From NCBI RefSeq assembly GCF_018398315.1, contig NZ_JAHBRW010000002.1:1348637-1412636 (forward strand): a stretch of DNA of 64,000 nucleotides, written 5' to 3'. Positions within the stretch are counted from its first letter, which is position 1; each line of letters opens with the position of its first letter. The notes beneath the pieces were generated by a model. That model had not been told where the DNA came from. It saw only the letters and a program-made list of their open reading frames with translations, and did not search any database. Shown here one piece after another: positions 36,421 through 46,963 of this stretch. This stretch comes from Chelatococcus sp. YT9. Its GTDB lineage: Bacteria > Pseudomonadota > Alphaproteobacteria > Rhizobiales > Beijerinckiaceae. Both the position numbers and the translations under genes were made by a program.

Positions 36421-37283
36421 GGGGCGACTGGCTGCTCCGGGCCGGCCGCCGCCGAACCATACTCCTTCGCGTAAACGTAGGATTCGTGTCGGAACAGCAT
36501 GTCGCGTCCAACGAGACGCTGCCGCAGGCCACCACTTTCACCCAGGCGAATGTCCACGAAGCCGACTTCGCGCAAGCCCCACATCTTCACCTCTGGCGGG
36601 TGATTGACGGCGCTCGTGGCGGGCGCCCAGATGTGGATGATGCCGTTGATGCCAAACGATCGATACTGGTGCTTGTGACCGCAGGCGACCAGCTTCAGCG
36701 ATTTGTCGGCAAAAGGGCGCAGCAAGCGGTGGCGTGCTTCGGGATCAAGGCAGTCCGAGGTGACGCCAGCCTCCGACGGATGATCCATAAACAGGGGCTT
36801 GTGGACGAAAAGCGCGATTGGGCGTTCGCGCGGTATCTCTGCGAGCGTTCGTGTGAGCCATGCGCTCTGCTCCTCCTCCGCAGGAAACCCGCCGGAGTTC
36901 AGAATCTGTGCATTGACGCCGATCGCCGTCCACGCGCCACAGGTCTGCTGCCAATAGTCGGGTCCGAAGAGATCAAGCCAGCGCTGCCGCCGTTCCGCGT
37001 CGACCGATTTGGCCATCCCACCCGAGACCACGTTGTCTCCGATATCGTGGTTGCCTGGGATGACCCGCCAGGGCGCGCTGATGCGGTTGAGCTGACGCCG
37101 CGCGAAAACGAGGTCGTCGACTTCGTCGGGATCGGATAGGGCCACATCGCCACTGACCACGACAAGGTCGGGCTTCTCAGCGTCAATCCATTCGAGCGTG
37201 ATCTCCCAATTGTCCTGGTAGCGCCCGCGTTTGCCGCTCAGGTGCAGATCTGAGACCTGCACGATGCGAAATTCTTGTGCCAT
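36417..37283 (-). CDS. Calcineurin-like metallophosphoesterase
   Basis: A 288-residue cytoplasmic two-metal phosphoesterase. All motifs are visible: DLH near residue 11, SGDVALSD, PGNHDIGD, VHKPLF and CGHKHQ. The closest named types are CpdA/GpdQ-like phosphodiesterases. The ATG at 37283 was chosen over an in-frame TTG at 37292; no good ribosome site, so translation may depend on the gene before it. In an operon with a Ugp-like transporter it may hydrolyse an imported phosphodiester or sugar phosphate. Confidence 0.9.
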   Translation of the reverse strand: MAQEFRIVQVSDLHLSGKRGRYQDNWEITLEWIDAEKPDLVVVSGDVALSDPDEVDDLVFARRQLNRISAPWRVIPGNHDIGDNVVSGGMAKSVDAERRQRWLDLFGPDYWQQTCGAWTAIGVNAQILNSGGFPAEEEQSAWLTRTLAEIPRERPIALFVHKPLFMDHPSEAGVTSDCLDPEARHRLLRPFADKSLKLVACGHKHQYRSFGINGIIHIWAPATSAVNHPPEVKMWGLREVGFVDIRLGESGGLRQRLVGRDMLFRHESYVYAKEYGSAAAGPEQPVAP

Positions 37284-37301
37284 GATTGTCAAAATCCGCT
37301 G

Positions 37302-37891
37302 TCAAAGATGGATTGCGCCGGTCAAGTCCATCACCTGCCACCCCTCATTCGTCCGGCTGAACGCCAGCGGCGCGGCATTCCGCACGAGGTCGTCGGAAAT
37401 CGCCACGCCGAGCATGAGGCCGAGCACGCGCAGGACACCGCCGTGGGCCACCAGCAAGGACGAGGACGTGCCGAGATGACGGCCGAGGGCGCGCGCGAGG
37501 CGACCGGAGAAGACCTCTAGGGTCTCCATGCCCTCTGCATCCCTCGACCAGAGCCCTTGGATCGCCGGCCCACCCTCGAATGGACCAAAGCCGCGTTCGC
37601 GCAAATCCGGATCAAGCAGAAGTGGCAGTCCAAGGCGGCTCGCCACCGTCTGCGCCGTCGTGCTGGCCCGCGACAGATCACTTGAGACGATACGGTCGAT
37701 CGATCCATGGCCGAAAAGAAACTCTGCGGCATAGACTGCCTGCTCGCGCCCCACCGCGTCCAGCGGGATGTCAGTATGGCCCTGAACGATACGCTGCAGA
37801 TTGTAGGCGGTGCGACCGTGGCGCAGGAAAAGGAATCTTGAGATCGATGGGTCAAGGTTCAACCGGCGAACGGATTGAGGAGCCAATGCGT

Positions 37892-37895
<4 letters not shown>
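37302..37895 (-). CDS. Histidine phosphatase family protein
   Basis: A 197-residue phosphoglycerate-mutase-like phosphatase. The RHG motif (FLRHGRTAYN) carries the phosphorylated His, and the second His is in LLVAHGGVLRVL. An Arg in SSDLSRASTTAQ and Glu in RERGFGPFEG complete the site. The ATG at 37895 overlaps the stop of the transporter ATPase gene (ATGA); a longer reading would run antisense-like through that gene. Probably removes phosphate from a small metabolite handled by the operon. Confidence 0.88.
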
Positions 37896-38962
<1,067 letters not shown>

Positions 38963-38965
38963 GGC

Positions 38966-39790
38966 TTATCCTTTGATGCCGACAGAGACGAAGGTGTTGA
39001 TGATCTGGCGCTGGAAGAGGACGAAAACGGCGACCGCCGGCAGACTGATCAGCGTGACCGCCGCCATCAGGGGGCCGAGATCGTCGCCGCGTTCCGCGTC
39101 GAGGAAGCGGCGCACCCCGATCTGCGCGGTCATGGCGTTCTCGGTCTCCGTCACGACCAGCGGCCAGAAGTATTCATTCCAGCAATCGACGAACAGGACG
39201 ATGGTCAATGCCGCCATGACCGGCTTGATGTTGGGCAGGACGATGGACCACAGGGTGCGCAATTCACCCGCGCCATCCATTGAGGCGGCGTCGTAGAGCT
39301 CGCGCGGAAATGATAAAAGGTGCTGGCGGAGCAGGAAGACGGCCAACGGCATGGCGAGGTTGGGCACGATCAGCGCCGCCCAGCTGTCGAACCAACCCAG
39401 CTTGTTGACGAGGAGATAAACCGGCAGGAAAGTGAGCTGGTGCGGGATCATCATCGCGCCAAGCACCAGAGCGAAGATGAGGCCCCGGCCGCGGAATGTA
39501 TAGCGCGCGAAGGCATAGGCGGCGAGCAGCGCGATGATGAGCTGGCCGCTGACACGCAGGGTGGTGGTTGCGGCACTGTTGAAGAGATAAGCGCCGAACG
39601 GCAGCTTGTCGAACACCTCCGCATAATTGTCGAATGTCGGATTGAGCGGCCAGGGATAACCGGCATAGATCTCGTTCGCGGGCTTGAACGACGTGCCTAG
39701 CACGAGCAGCAGCGGCAGCGCGATGGACAGCCCGGTGATGAAGAGGACGATCTGCCCGGTGGCAGCCCAGGGCCGCGAGAGTTTCAGCAT
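38966..39790 (-). CDS. Carbohydrate ABC transporter permease (UgpE/MalG family)
   Basis: A 274-residue permease with six helices and the coupling motif ELYDAASMDGAGELRTLWSIVLPNIKP. C-terminal NTFVSVGIKG is the signature ending of UgpE/MalG-type subunits. It lies between the other permease and the ATPase with gaps of 10 and 3 bases. Confidence 0.94.
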   Translation of the reverse strand: MLKLSRPWAATGQIVLFITGLSIALPLLLVLGTSFKPANEIYAGYPWPLNPTFDNYAEVFDKLPFGAYLFNSAATTTLRVSGQLIIALLAAYAFARYTFRGRGLIFALVLGAMMIPHQLTFLPVYLLVNKLGWFDSWAALIVPNLAMPLAVFLLRQHLLSFPRELYDAASMDGAGELRTLWSIVLPNIKPVMAALTIVLFVDCWNEYFWPLVVTETENAMTAQIGVRRFLDAERGDDLGPLMAAVTLISLPAVAVFVLFQRQIINTFVSVGIKG

Positions 39791-39800
39791 GGGGCGGCCT

Positions 39801-40727
39801 TCAGGAGTAGTGCACGCGCTTCTCGAGCACCAGCACCTTGAAGACGGTCAGCGCGCCGAGAAAGACGAACAGGATGACAGTGCCGGCGGCGGAGAAGCCG
39901 ACATTGAAGCTCTGAAACATGTATTGGTAAACGACGTAAAACAGGTTGGTGGTCGCATTCAGCGGGCCGCCCTCTGTCATGACGTCGATAGGCGTGAAGA
40001 CCTGCTGAATGGTGAAGACCACGGTCGAGATGAGCACGAAGAAGATGGTCGGCGAGAGGAGGGGTATGATGAGTCGCCGCAGGACAGTCCAGTCGCCCGC
40101 GCCATCGAGGCGCATGGCTTCGATATAGTCCCGCCCGATGCTCGACAGGCCGGCCAGATAGAGCAGTACATTGAAGCCGATAAGCTTCCAGGCGCCCACG
40201 CCGATGATGACGTAGATCGCCGTACCGACATCGGACAACAGCGCCGGCATCTGCAGGCCGAACGGGCGGATGAGCGACTGGAACAATCCCATCACGGGAT
40301 TGAGCAGCCAGATCCACACGATGGAAACGACCACGAAACTGAGAAGTGTCGGCAGAAATAGAAGTGATTTGTAGATGTTCGCGGCGCGTTCACCGATCGT
40401 CCAGATGAAGACCGCCAAAGGAATCGGTAGAAGAACCTTCAACGGAATCGATACGAATACGTAAGTCAACGAATTGATCGCGGCGTCGTGGAACTGGCTG
40501 TTATCAAGCACGCCCCGGAAATTGTTCAGTCCGACAAAGCTCGCAGGCGCATTGGTATTGAGCTTCATGAAGCTGAGATAGACTGTATCGATCAAGGGCC
40601 AATAGGTGAACACGCCGAGCAGAACGATGAAGGGCGTGAGAAAGACGGCAGGCCGGATGTCGAGCCGTCGGCGGCGGCGTGTCGGCCGCGCGATGGCGAC
40701 GGAGGCGGTGTTGATCGCTTCAGTCAT
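39801..40727 (-). CDS. Carbohydrate ABC transporter permease (UgpA/MalF family)
   Basis: A 308-residue permease. The N-terminal 30 residues are hydrophilic with an Arg cluster, then six helices and the coupling motif DYIEAMRLDGAGDWTVLRRLIIPLLSP. PLNATTNLFYVVYQYMFQ near the C-terminus is typical of UgpA-type proteins. ATG 40727 was taken because earlier in-frame starts read into the upstream repeat element. Confidence 0.93.
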   Translation of the reverse strand: MTEAINTASVAIARPTRRRRRLDIRPAVFLTPFIVLLGVFTYWPLIDTVYLSFMKLNTNAPASFVGLNNFRGVLDNSQFHDAAINSLTYVFVSIPLKVLLPIPLAVFIWTIGERAANIYKSLLFLPTLLSFVVVSIVWIWLLNPVMGLFQSLIRPFGLQMPALLSDVGTAIYVIIGVGAWKLIGFNVLLYLAGLSSIGRDYIEAMRLDGAGDWTVLRRLIIPLLSPTIFFVLISTVVFTIQQVFTPIDVMTEGGPLNATTNLFYVVYQYMFQSFNVGFSAAGTVILFVFLGALTVFKVLVLEKRVHYS

Positions 40728-40795
40728 GGAGGTTCGTGGGCATTCCGGCGATGGCGGGAGGGAGCCGGCGCATGTTGATTTCACACGGCCACCTG

Positions 40796-40944
40796 GTCAT
40801 TTCGGGGCGGGCCGGAAGGCCCGAGCCCGGAACCCATGAACACGACGGTAAACCAGAGAGTGCCGGTCGGCCCGATGCATCTTCTTGTGTGGCCTCGTGT
40901 TCATGGATTCCGGGCTCCTCGCTGGCGCGAGGCGCCGGAGTGAC
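40796..40944. repeat. Mosaic palindromic repeat element between binding protein and permease genes
   Basis: Long arms GAGCCCGGAACCCATGAACACG (40823-40844) and its complement at 40896-40917 match 21 of 22 around a 51-base centre. Each arm is flanked outside by its own small hairpin (GGGCC-GGAA-GGCCC and CTCGC-TGGC-GCGAG), and the ends GTCAT/GTGAC are near-complementary. This GTCATTCCGGGG...CCCGGAATCCATGAACAC style is a dispersed repeat type seen in Hyphomicrobiales. It sits inside an operon. Confidence 0.75.
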
Positions 40945-40952
40945 GGCAGGCA

Positions 40953-42203
40953 TCAGCTGCCCTGGGCGATCAGGCGGGTGATCTCGGCTTCCGCCGCCGG
41001 CACCAGTGCGGAGGCGGGAGCCTTGCCCTGCCAGAGCGCCTGGACCATGTTCTCGAGCACGATCTGGATCTCGACGACGCGGCTGCCGGGCCAGCGGGCC
41101 GTGGCGACGAGGTCGTCCATCTGCGAGACGGCGACGCCCCAGCGCGGCTCCTTGGCGACGGCTTCCTTGATGACCTCCGCCTGCTGGGCGCCAGGCGCGA
41201 TCGGCAGATAGCCGGATTCGACAGCCCAGCGGTTGCTGACCTCCGGCTGCATCAGATAGGAGAGGAAGCGGAATGTCGCCTCGCGGCGCTTTTCATCCTG
41301 CGAAAACACCATCAGCGCCGCGCCGGAATTCGGGACGCGCCGCGGCTTGTCCTTCCAGGTCGGATAGTGGCCGACGCCGAGCTCGAAGACGCCTTCGGTG
41401 CTGCGCTTAGCGCCCTGAAAGCTGGCAACCGATGTCACCATCATGCCGATCTGACCGGCCATGAAGAGCGAGGTGTTCTCGCGCTCCGTGAACACTGCCA
41501 GCGACTTGTCGGTGACGGCCATGTCCTGCCAGAGCTGCATGGAGGCAATCGCGTCCGGCGTGGCGAATGTGGCGCGCGTGAAGTCGTCGGACAGCATGTC
41601 GGCGCCGGTATTGACCATCATCTGCTGCGGGCCGACGTCACGTCCACCAGTGGAAACGAACAGGCCGTGCTTACCCGTGTTCGTCTTGATCTGACGCGCG
41701 ATGTCGCGCATCTCCTGCCAGGTGCGCGGCGGCTTCTCGGGGTCGAGCCCGGCGGCCCGGAACAGGTCCTTGTTATAGTAGACGATCGGCGTGCCGAAGG
41801 AATGCGGCACCGCATAGGGATGGCCCTGGTAGGTTCCGATGGCGAGGAAGTTCGGCGCGACGTTCTTGAGGAACGCGCCCTTGTCCGGGCCGCTGTCGAG
41901 GGCAGCGGGCTTCGTATTCATGACAAGGCCGATCGTGAGGCGGCTGAGCAGTTGCGCCACGTCCGGCGCGCGGCCGGCAAGAGCCGCCGCCTGCACCTCG
42001 GTCGCCAGATTGTTGTTGTCCTTGAACTGCTCGCGAACCTTCACATCAGGGTTTTTGGCCATGAAGTCATTGATGGTTCTGGTCAGATCCTCGCGATTGG
42101 AGGTCTGGTAATGCCAGAAATTGATAGTCACGGGATCGGCGGCCTGCGCCGGAGTGACGGCAAATAGGGCCAGTGCTGCCATGGGGGCGAGAAGACGGCG
42201 CAT
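40953..42203 (-). CDS. Carbohydrate ABC transporter substrate-binding protein (UgpB-like, SBP family 1)
   Basis: A 416-residue periplasmic protein with Sec signal peptide (MRRLLAPMAALALFAVTPAQA). The mature start TINFWHYQTSNR and the segment YAVPHSFGTPIVYYNKDLFRAAGLDPEKPPRTW identify SBP family 1, closest in style to glycerol-3-phosphate receptor UgpB. ATG 42203 has CAGGAG seven bases upstream. It is the first gene of the leftward operon; a 225-base gap with a palindromic repeat separates it from the permeases. Phosphatase and phosphoesterase genes in the same unit support a phosphorylated ligand. Confidence 0.92.
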   Translation of the reverse strand: MRRLLAPMAALALFAVTPAQAADPVTINFWHYQTSNREDLTRTINDFMAKNPDVKVREQFKDNNNLATEVQAAALAGRAPDVAQLLSRLTIGLVMNTKPAALDSGPDKGAFLKNVAPNFLAIGTYQGHPYAVPHSFGTPIVYYNKDLFRAAGLDPEKPPRTWQEMRDIARQIKTNTGKHGLFVSTGGRDVGPQQMMVNTGADMLSDDFTRATFATPDAIASMQLWQDMAVTDKSLAVFTERENTSLFMAGQIGMMVTSVASFQGAKRSTEGVFELGVGHYPTWKDKPRRVPNSGAALMVFSQDEKRREATFRFLSYLMQPEVSNRWAVESGYLPIAPGAQQAEVIKEAVAKEPRWGVAVSQMDDLVATARWPGSRVVEIQIVLENMVQALWQGKAPASALVPAAEAEITRLIAQGS

Positions 42204-42343
42204 GCGAACTCCTGTCATCGACGCGACGGACGCTAGCGACGCTGCATGTCAGCCATCTTGCACATTTGTAACGGTTCTGTGATTTTGATCGGCGACCTGC
42301 CGAAGGGCCGCTCGCGGTCACGTACGGGAAGCCCGCCTCATGG

Positions 42344-43825
42344 TCAGGCGGGGAGGGGCCTTCTGAACTGCTTCCGCGCCACCGGCCAAAGCAAGGCGAG
42401 CAGCGTGACAGCCAGAAAGGTCATCGCGATCGGGCGATCGAGAATGACACCAATTTCTCCGCCGGACGCCATCAGGCCAGTCCGCAGATGCTGTTCTGCG
42501 AGGGGGCCGAGGACGAGCCCAACGACGAGAGGGGCTATCGGAACCTTGCAGTATTCGAGAGCATAGCCGACAACCCCGAAGGCAAGCATCACCCAGACAT
42601 CAAACATCCGGCCGTTGACGGTATAGGCGCCGATCACGCAGATCACCAGAACGACCGGGAAGATCCAGACGCGTGATATTTTCATCAGTTGTGCGAAGAG
42701 AATAACGCCCGCGGTCATGAATATGAACATCAGCACATGGGCAACCAGATGAGCGGCCATGATGGCGTTTACAATTTCCGGGTTGTGGACATAGAGCATG
42801 GGCCCCGGCGCCAGATTGTGGATCATCAATGCGCCGAGCAGTACCGCATCGGCGAGGCCCCCAGGGATGCCAAGCGCCAGGAGTGGAATGAGCGTTCCGC
42901 CCGTGGTTGCATTGTTGGCAGCTTCCGCGGCAACGATCGCCTCCTCGCTGCCCTGACCGAATTGCTCCGGATGCCGTGATACATTCTTGGCAGTCGTATA
43001 GGACACCACCGAGGCGATCGTCGCGCCGACTCCCGGCAAAATGCCGATACCGATGCCGATCAACGCGGACCGTATCATGTTCCAACCGTGAGTGACGTAG
43101 TCCCGCACCGAAATCAGCACACCTTTCATCGTGACCTTCAAACGGCCCGCATTTTCCTCCTCGATGTTCACGGTATCGGACATCAACTGGCTGATCGCAA
43201 AAATCCCTAGAATGACAGGAAGAAGATCAAGGCCAGCAGTCAGTTCGATCCAGCCGAACGTCAATCTGTTCGCGCCCGATGAGGGATCGAGACCTGGCAT
43301 TGCCACTAGCATGCCGAGGAGGGCCGAGATCAGGCCCTTCAGCAACGAGCCACGGCTGAGCGAGGCGATCAGCACCAGTGCCATGCAGACAACCGCGAAG
43401 ATCTCCCACGGCCCGAAGACCACAGCAACACGTGCGAGGGGAGGCGTGAGGACCACCAGCGCCACCCAGGAGAGCGCCCCACCCACGATCGATGAAGCGT
43501 TTCCAAGACCGAGGGCGCGTCCGGCAAATCCCGCCTTGGCGAGCGGGTAGCCGTCCATGCAGGTCATGACGGCATTGGGTTCGCCTGGAATTCGCATCAG
43601 TGTCGCAGTCACCAGGCCACCGCTTACCCCGCCGACGAACAGGGAGATCAGCAACACCACGGCGTCAACGCTGTTCATTGAGAAGGTGAAGGGCAGCACA
43701 AGCACCATGAGCGCGCCGGTATTGATACCGGGCAGGACGCCAATGGCGATCCCCAAAAGAACTCCTCCGCACATCATCAGCAACATGGATGGCGAAAGGA
43801 GATGAACAAATGCATCGACAAGCAT
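42344..43825 (-). CDS. tctA: Tripartite tricarboxylate transporter large membrane subunit TctA
   Basis: A 493-residue inner-membrane protein with about twelve helices. It carries TctA hallmarks GVLPGINTGALMVLVLPFTF near the N-terminus, the second copy GILPGVGATIASVVSYTTAK and LGIPGGLADAVLLGALMIHNLAPGP. It uses an ion gradient to import carboxylates delivered by TctC. The gene is the last of a leftward tctCBA unit; a small hairpin (42332-42352) overlaps its stop. Confidence 0.95.
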   Translation of the reverse strand: MLVDAFVHLLSPSMLLMMCGGVLLGIAIGVLPGINTGALMVLVLPFTFSMNSVDAVVLLISLFVGGVSGGLVTATLMRIPGEPNAVMTCMDGYPLAKAGFAGRALGLGNASSIVGGALSWVALVVLTPPLARVAVVFGPWEIFAVVCMALVLIASLSRGSLLKGLISALLGMLVAMPGLDPSSGANRLTFGWIELTAGLDLLPVILGIFAISQLMSDTVNIEEENAGRLKVTMKGVLISVRDYVTHGWNMIRSALIGIGIGILPGVGATIASVVSYTTAKNVSRHPEQFGQGSEEAIVAAEAANNATTGGTLIPLLALGIPGGLADAVLLGALMIHNLAPGPMLYVHNPEIVNAIMAAHLVAHVLMFIFMTAGVILFAQLMKISRVWIFPVVLVICVIGAYTVNGRMFDVWVMLAFGVVGYALEYCKVPIAPLVVGLVLGPLAEQHLRTGLMASGGEIGVILDRPIAMTFLAVTLLALLWPVARKQFRRPLPA

Positions 43826-43843
43826 TCAGTACGCCCTTGGTGC

Positions 43844-44344
43844 CTAAGGCAGCGCCACGACAAGAATATGCCCGAAGATATAGGTGAGGATGGCGCTGGC
43901 GCTCGCGCCCACGGCAAGCGCCGCGAGCAGGGTGCGCTTGACCAGGCTGCGGCTCAGCAGCAGAGAGGCCGCCACGATATAGGCCGCGGTTGGCCAGGTG
44001 AAGTGCACCGGTGCAAATTGGAGAACACACACATAGGCGATGGTTGAGAGATAAAGCGCGACGGCGAGCCACGGATGCTGCCTGTATGGCGTCTCCTGCC
44101 CGACGCCCGTCAGCAACGACGTTTCCGCCCGCCCGAGGGAATGGCCGAGAAGCGCTTTCACGATGCCGAAGGCCGTCAGGACCAGAAGCAGGACGCAGAT
44201 CCCCAGAGGAAATGCGCCAGGTCCGAGAGGATCAAATCGGGATGCCGGTAGGCGGCTGGCTTCCACCAGTACAACAGCGCTGACGGCAAAGACGATGATC
44301 ATAAAGACAAGGTCAGATCGCCGTTCTCGAGCCGGGGATGCCAT
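43844..44344 (-). CDS. tctB: Tripartite tricarboxylate transporter small membrane subunit TctB
   Basis: A 166-residue membrane protein with four helices, starting with RSDLVFMIIVFAVSAVVLVEASRLP and the FDPLGPGAFPLGICVLLLVL segment typical of TctB. ATG 44344 follows GGGGAGAGAGGTATTGACC, a good ribosome site. It lies between tctC and tctA. Confidence 0.92.
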   Translation of the reverse strand: MASPARERRSDLVFMIIVFAVSAVVLVEASRLPASRFDPLGPGAFPLGICVLLLVLTAFGIVKALLGHSLGRAETSLLTGVGQETPYRQHPWLAVALYLSTIAYVCVLQFAPVHFTWPTAAYIVAASLLLSRSLVKRTLLAALAVGASASAILTYIFGHILVVALP

Positions 44345-44395
44345 GGTCAATACCTCTCTCCCCGCCACATGGGAGCATCTTGTCTCAAACGATGC

Positions 44396-45340
44396 CTATT
44401 TCCCGCCGAGCGCCGCGCCCATGGGCTTCACAAGCGCGGTAATATTGGACAGCTTGTCGGCGAGTGGAGCCCCGCGGAGAAACACGGGATTGATTCCCTG
44501 CTTCTTGAAGGCTTCCTGGAGTTCGGCATCGCCCATTGCCTTCTCTACGGCATTGGCGAGCGTCTCCACAACGGCCGGAGGCGTATCGGACGGCGCAAAC
44601 CACCAGACATCGACCGATACATCGACGGGGTAGCCCAGTTCGGCGGTCGAGGGAACATCCGGCCAATCAGGGCTCCGTTCAGATCCCAAGACCGCCAGCG
44701 CCTTGATGCCGGTGCCCGAGAAGCCCTTGTATTCCGGGGGCGAAACGACTGTATAGGCGGAGTGACCGCCCAGCACGGATTGTAGGCGCGACGGTCCGTC
44801 ACCCACATGGACCACACGAGGTGTGTAGCCAGACGCTTGCGCAAGGGCCAGCGTCGCGATGTGACTGGCGCCGCCAATGCTGTTCGCCTCGGTGATCTTT
44901 GAGGGGGCCGCCTTGGCGGCTTCGACGAGAGATTTCAGGTCAGGGTAGGGGCCCTTCTCTGCAGCGACGATAAGGAAAGCGGTGCTACCCGTCTGCGCGA
45001 TCGGTTTGAACGCTTCGGCGCCGAAACCGATCTTGCCAACAGCCTGCGTCCCCATCAAACCGATATGATAGACGAGCAGGTCGTGACCGTCCGGTCGAGC
45101 GTCCTTGACGCGTGTTGCTGCGATGGGGGCGCTTGTCTGGTTAACTACGACCGCGGGCTGGCCGAGAGTTCCCTGTTTCTCGATCTTATTCAGAACAAGG
45201 CGGGCATTGGTATCGGTCGATGAGCCCGGACCGGCGGGAATAACCACCGTGATAGGCTTGGCAGGAAATTTCTCCTGCGCCAGTGGCGCCGCTATAGATC
45301 CAAGTAGAGTAGCAACGAATATACTTACCGTCCACCTCAT
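44396..45340 (-). CDS. tctC: Tripartite tricarboxylate transporter substrate-binding protein TctC (Bug family)
   Basis: A 314-residue periplasmic receptor with signal peptide (ending about LAQE) and Bug-family motifs FPAKPITVVIPAGPGSSTDTNAR and VVVNQTSAPIAATRVKDARPDGHDLL. SVDVWWFAPSDTPPAVVE near the C-terminus also fits. Bug proteins bind carboxylates such as citrate, tricarballylate or aromatic acids. AUGGAGGAACGCG precedes the ATG. The upstream 60 bases are unusually AT-rich, likely the promoter. Confidence 0.93.
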   Translation of the reverse strand: MRWTVSIFVATLLGSIAAPLAQEKFPAKPITVVIPAGPGSSTDTNARLVLNKIEKQGTLGQPAVVVNQTSAPIAATRVKDARPDGHDLLVYHIGLMGTQAVGKIGFGAEAFKPIAQTGSTAFLIVAAEKGPYPDLKSLVEAAKAAPSKITEANSIGGASHIATLALAQASGYTPRVVHVGDGPSRLQSVLGGHSAYTVVSPPEYKGFSGTGIKALAVLGSERSPDWPDVPSTAELGYPVDVSVDVWWFAPSDTPPAVVETLANAVEKAMGDAELQEAFKKQGINPVFLRGAPLADKLSNITALVKPMGAALGGK

Positions 45341-45745
45341 CGCGTTCCTCCATATTATAGTTTTTATAGAGCAGGATATTCTATCTTATAACGATCTGTC
45401 TTTAGACGCCCGTTGCGGTGGGCCAGTATTTCAAGAAAGCCAGCGATCGCGTTTGGAATTGTGGATCCTTACCGACATTGATGGACAGCGCTATCCATCG
45501 AAAGATGCGCCGTTGGGACCCTGAGAGATCCGAGCGGCAATATCTGATTTAGACCGCAAATGCCATGGCGAACCCGACTTGGATAACGCTATCCAGCAGG
45601 TTCGATAGCCGAGATCCCTGGGCCCGTCAAGTTTGGGTGGTGGGCGCATAGAAGCCTAAGGCCGCTCATCCCGAGGGGCTTTACATCGAGCGCAAGTCCA
45701 AGCGCGTGCGAGCCGTTTCGCGCGGGGCGCTTGGTCCTTCCATGC
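45341..45745. other. 405-base intergenic region, tctC promoter side
   Basis: No gene supported. The part next to tctC (45350-45400) is AT-rich, reading on the minus strand TATAAGATAGAATATCC and TATAAAAACTATAAT. It is the most promoter-like stretch in the window. The remainder up to the FAD oxidoreductase stop shows no clear structure. Confidence 0.5.
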
Positions 45746-46963
45746 CTACTGAAACAGCTCTGTGTCCGGATCTGGCTTTTGGTTGATCATGGCAGGGATG
45801 ATCTCTGCCGCGATCTTACTGAAGGTAAAGCCGTTGCCGCCGTAGCCCATGACAGTATAGACATTTTTCAAGCCGGGAACCTCGCCTATGATCGGCAGGC
45901 CGGTCGGTGTACTTCCGAAGTCGGCCGACCATGCATAATCGGGCGCGCCGACCCGGCAGTCGAGCAGGTCGCCGACTTTCTCGGCGATGATGCGGGCCTT
46001 GGTCTTGAGCTTGCTTTCCGACAAATAGGCGTCAGCGCTTTCTTCATCCTCACCGCCGGCGATCAATCGCCCATCCGACGTCGTCCGGAAATAGAGATAT
46101 GGATCGGCACCCTCCCACACCAGCGCCTCGGACAGCCACGGCGGCAGCTTCAGTCCGGGTTTGCTCGCAATGGCCCAGGTTGAAATGATGCGATGGCGCT
46201 TGTGGGCAAGAGGCTTGAGAAATTCATAGCCGGTGCAGAAGATCACATGTTTTGCCAGGAGAAGGTGGCCGCTTGAGGTCGCAAGGACAACCTCGCCTCC
46301 GGCAGTGAGGTCCGTAATCTCCAGGGGCGTGACGATCTCGCAGCCGCGTTTGCGGGCGTGCCGCAGGAGGCCTGCGGCCATTTGGGCGGGATTGGCCGAT
46401 GCGGAAATGGAGCTGATGATCGCCGCCGGGCGCTCGATGCCGAAAGTTTGCTGTAGTTCCCCGGCATCGAGATATTTGGCGTTTATTCCCGCATTGGTTC
46501 GCGCCTTGGTTTCCCTGCGGAGAGCGCGAGGGCCATAGGCTTTGCCGGCAAGGTACAGCGTGTTTTTGGCTTCGAGTTGGCAAGAAATGCCGAGGCTCTT
46601 CACCAGCTTTGTCAAACCTTCGACAGCTTGGGCCGATCGCCGCCAGACACGTTCGGCGCGAGAGTTCCCGATGGCTTGCGAGAGCTTGAAAAGCGGCGTG
46701 TCGATCTCATGCTGGATCATGGCCGTGCTGGCCAAGCTGGAGCCCTTGACGGCCCCGCGCCGATCCACCACGAGGATGGATCGCTTCCCATCAGCCAGGG
46801 CGTCGGCCATGAGGGCGCCGCTTATACCCGCGCCCACGATGATCACGTCGTAAGCGCGCTTACGCGGAGATTTCTGTGTAACCACTGAAATGTGCGGAGT
46901 ATCAACCCATAGCGGGCGGTCCGCTCGAAGAACGCGCTTGGATGTAACCGACTGCTTCGTCAC
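45746..46963 (-). CDS. FAD-dependent oxidoreductase (DAO family)
   Basis: A 405-residue flavoprotein of the D-amino-acid oxidase/glycine oxidase fold. The FAD motif VIIVGAGISGALMADALAD follows a 35-residue N-terminal lead (RPLWVDTPHIS). The substrate domain includes STAMIQHEIDTPLF, and C-terminal GLPIIGEVPGLKNVYTVMGYGGNGFTFS completes the FAD site. GTG 46963 has TGGGGA upstream; an ATG at 47029 would add 22 residues. Substrate unknown, an amine or amino acid by family. It is divergent from the MarR gene. Confidence 0.88.
   Translation of the reverse strand: MTKQSVTSKRVLRADRPLWVDTPHISVVTQKSPRKRAYDVIIVGAGISGALMADALADGKRSILVVDRRGAVKGSSLASTAMIQHEIDTPLFKLSQAIGNSRAERVWRRSAQAVEGLTKLVKSLGISCQLEAKNTLYLAGKAYGPRALRRETKARTNAGINAKYLDAGELQQTFGIERPAAIISSISASANPAQMAAGLLRHARKRGCEIVTPLEITDLTAGGEVVLATSSGHLLLAKHVIFCTGYEFLKPLAHKRHRIISTWAIASKPGLKLPPWLSEALVWEGADPYLYFRTTSDGRLIAGGEDEESADAYLSESKLKTKARIIAEKVGDLLDCRVGAPDYAWSADFGSTPTGLPIIGEVPGLKNVYTVMGYGGNGFTFSKIAAEIIPAMINQKPDPDTELFQ

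Noticed and set aside
42332-42352. CCCGCCT/AGGCGGG hairpin at the tctA stop
   Set aside because: Only 7 paired bases, overlaps the stop codon and lacks a U-tract; too weak to list as a terminator.
45105-45524. 139-residue plus-strand open frame
   Set aside because: Mostly antisense to tctC and crosses its promoter; no motif.
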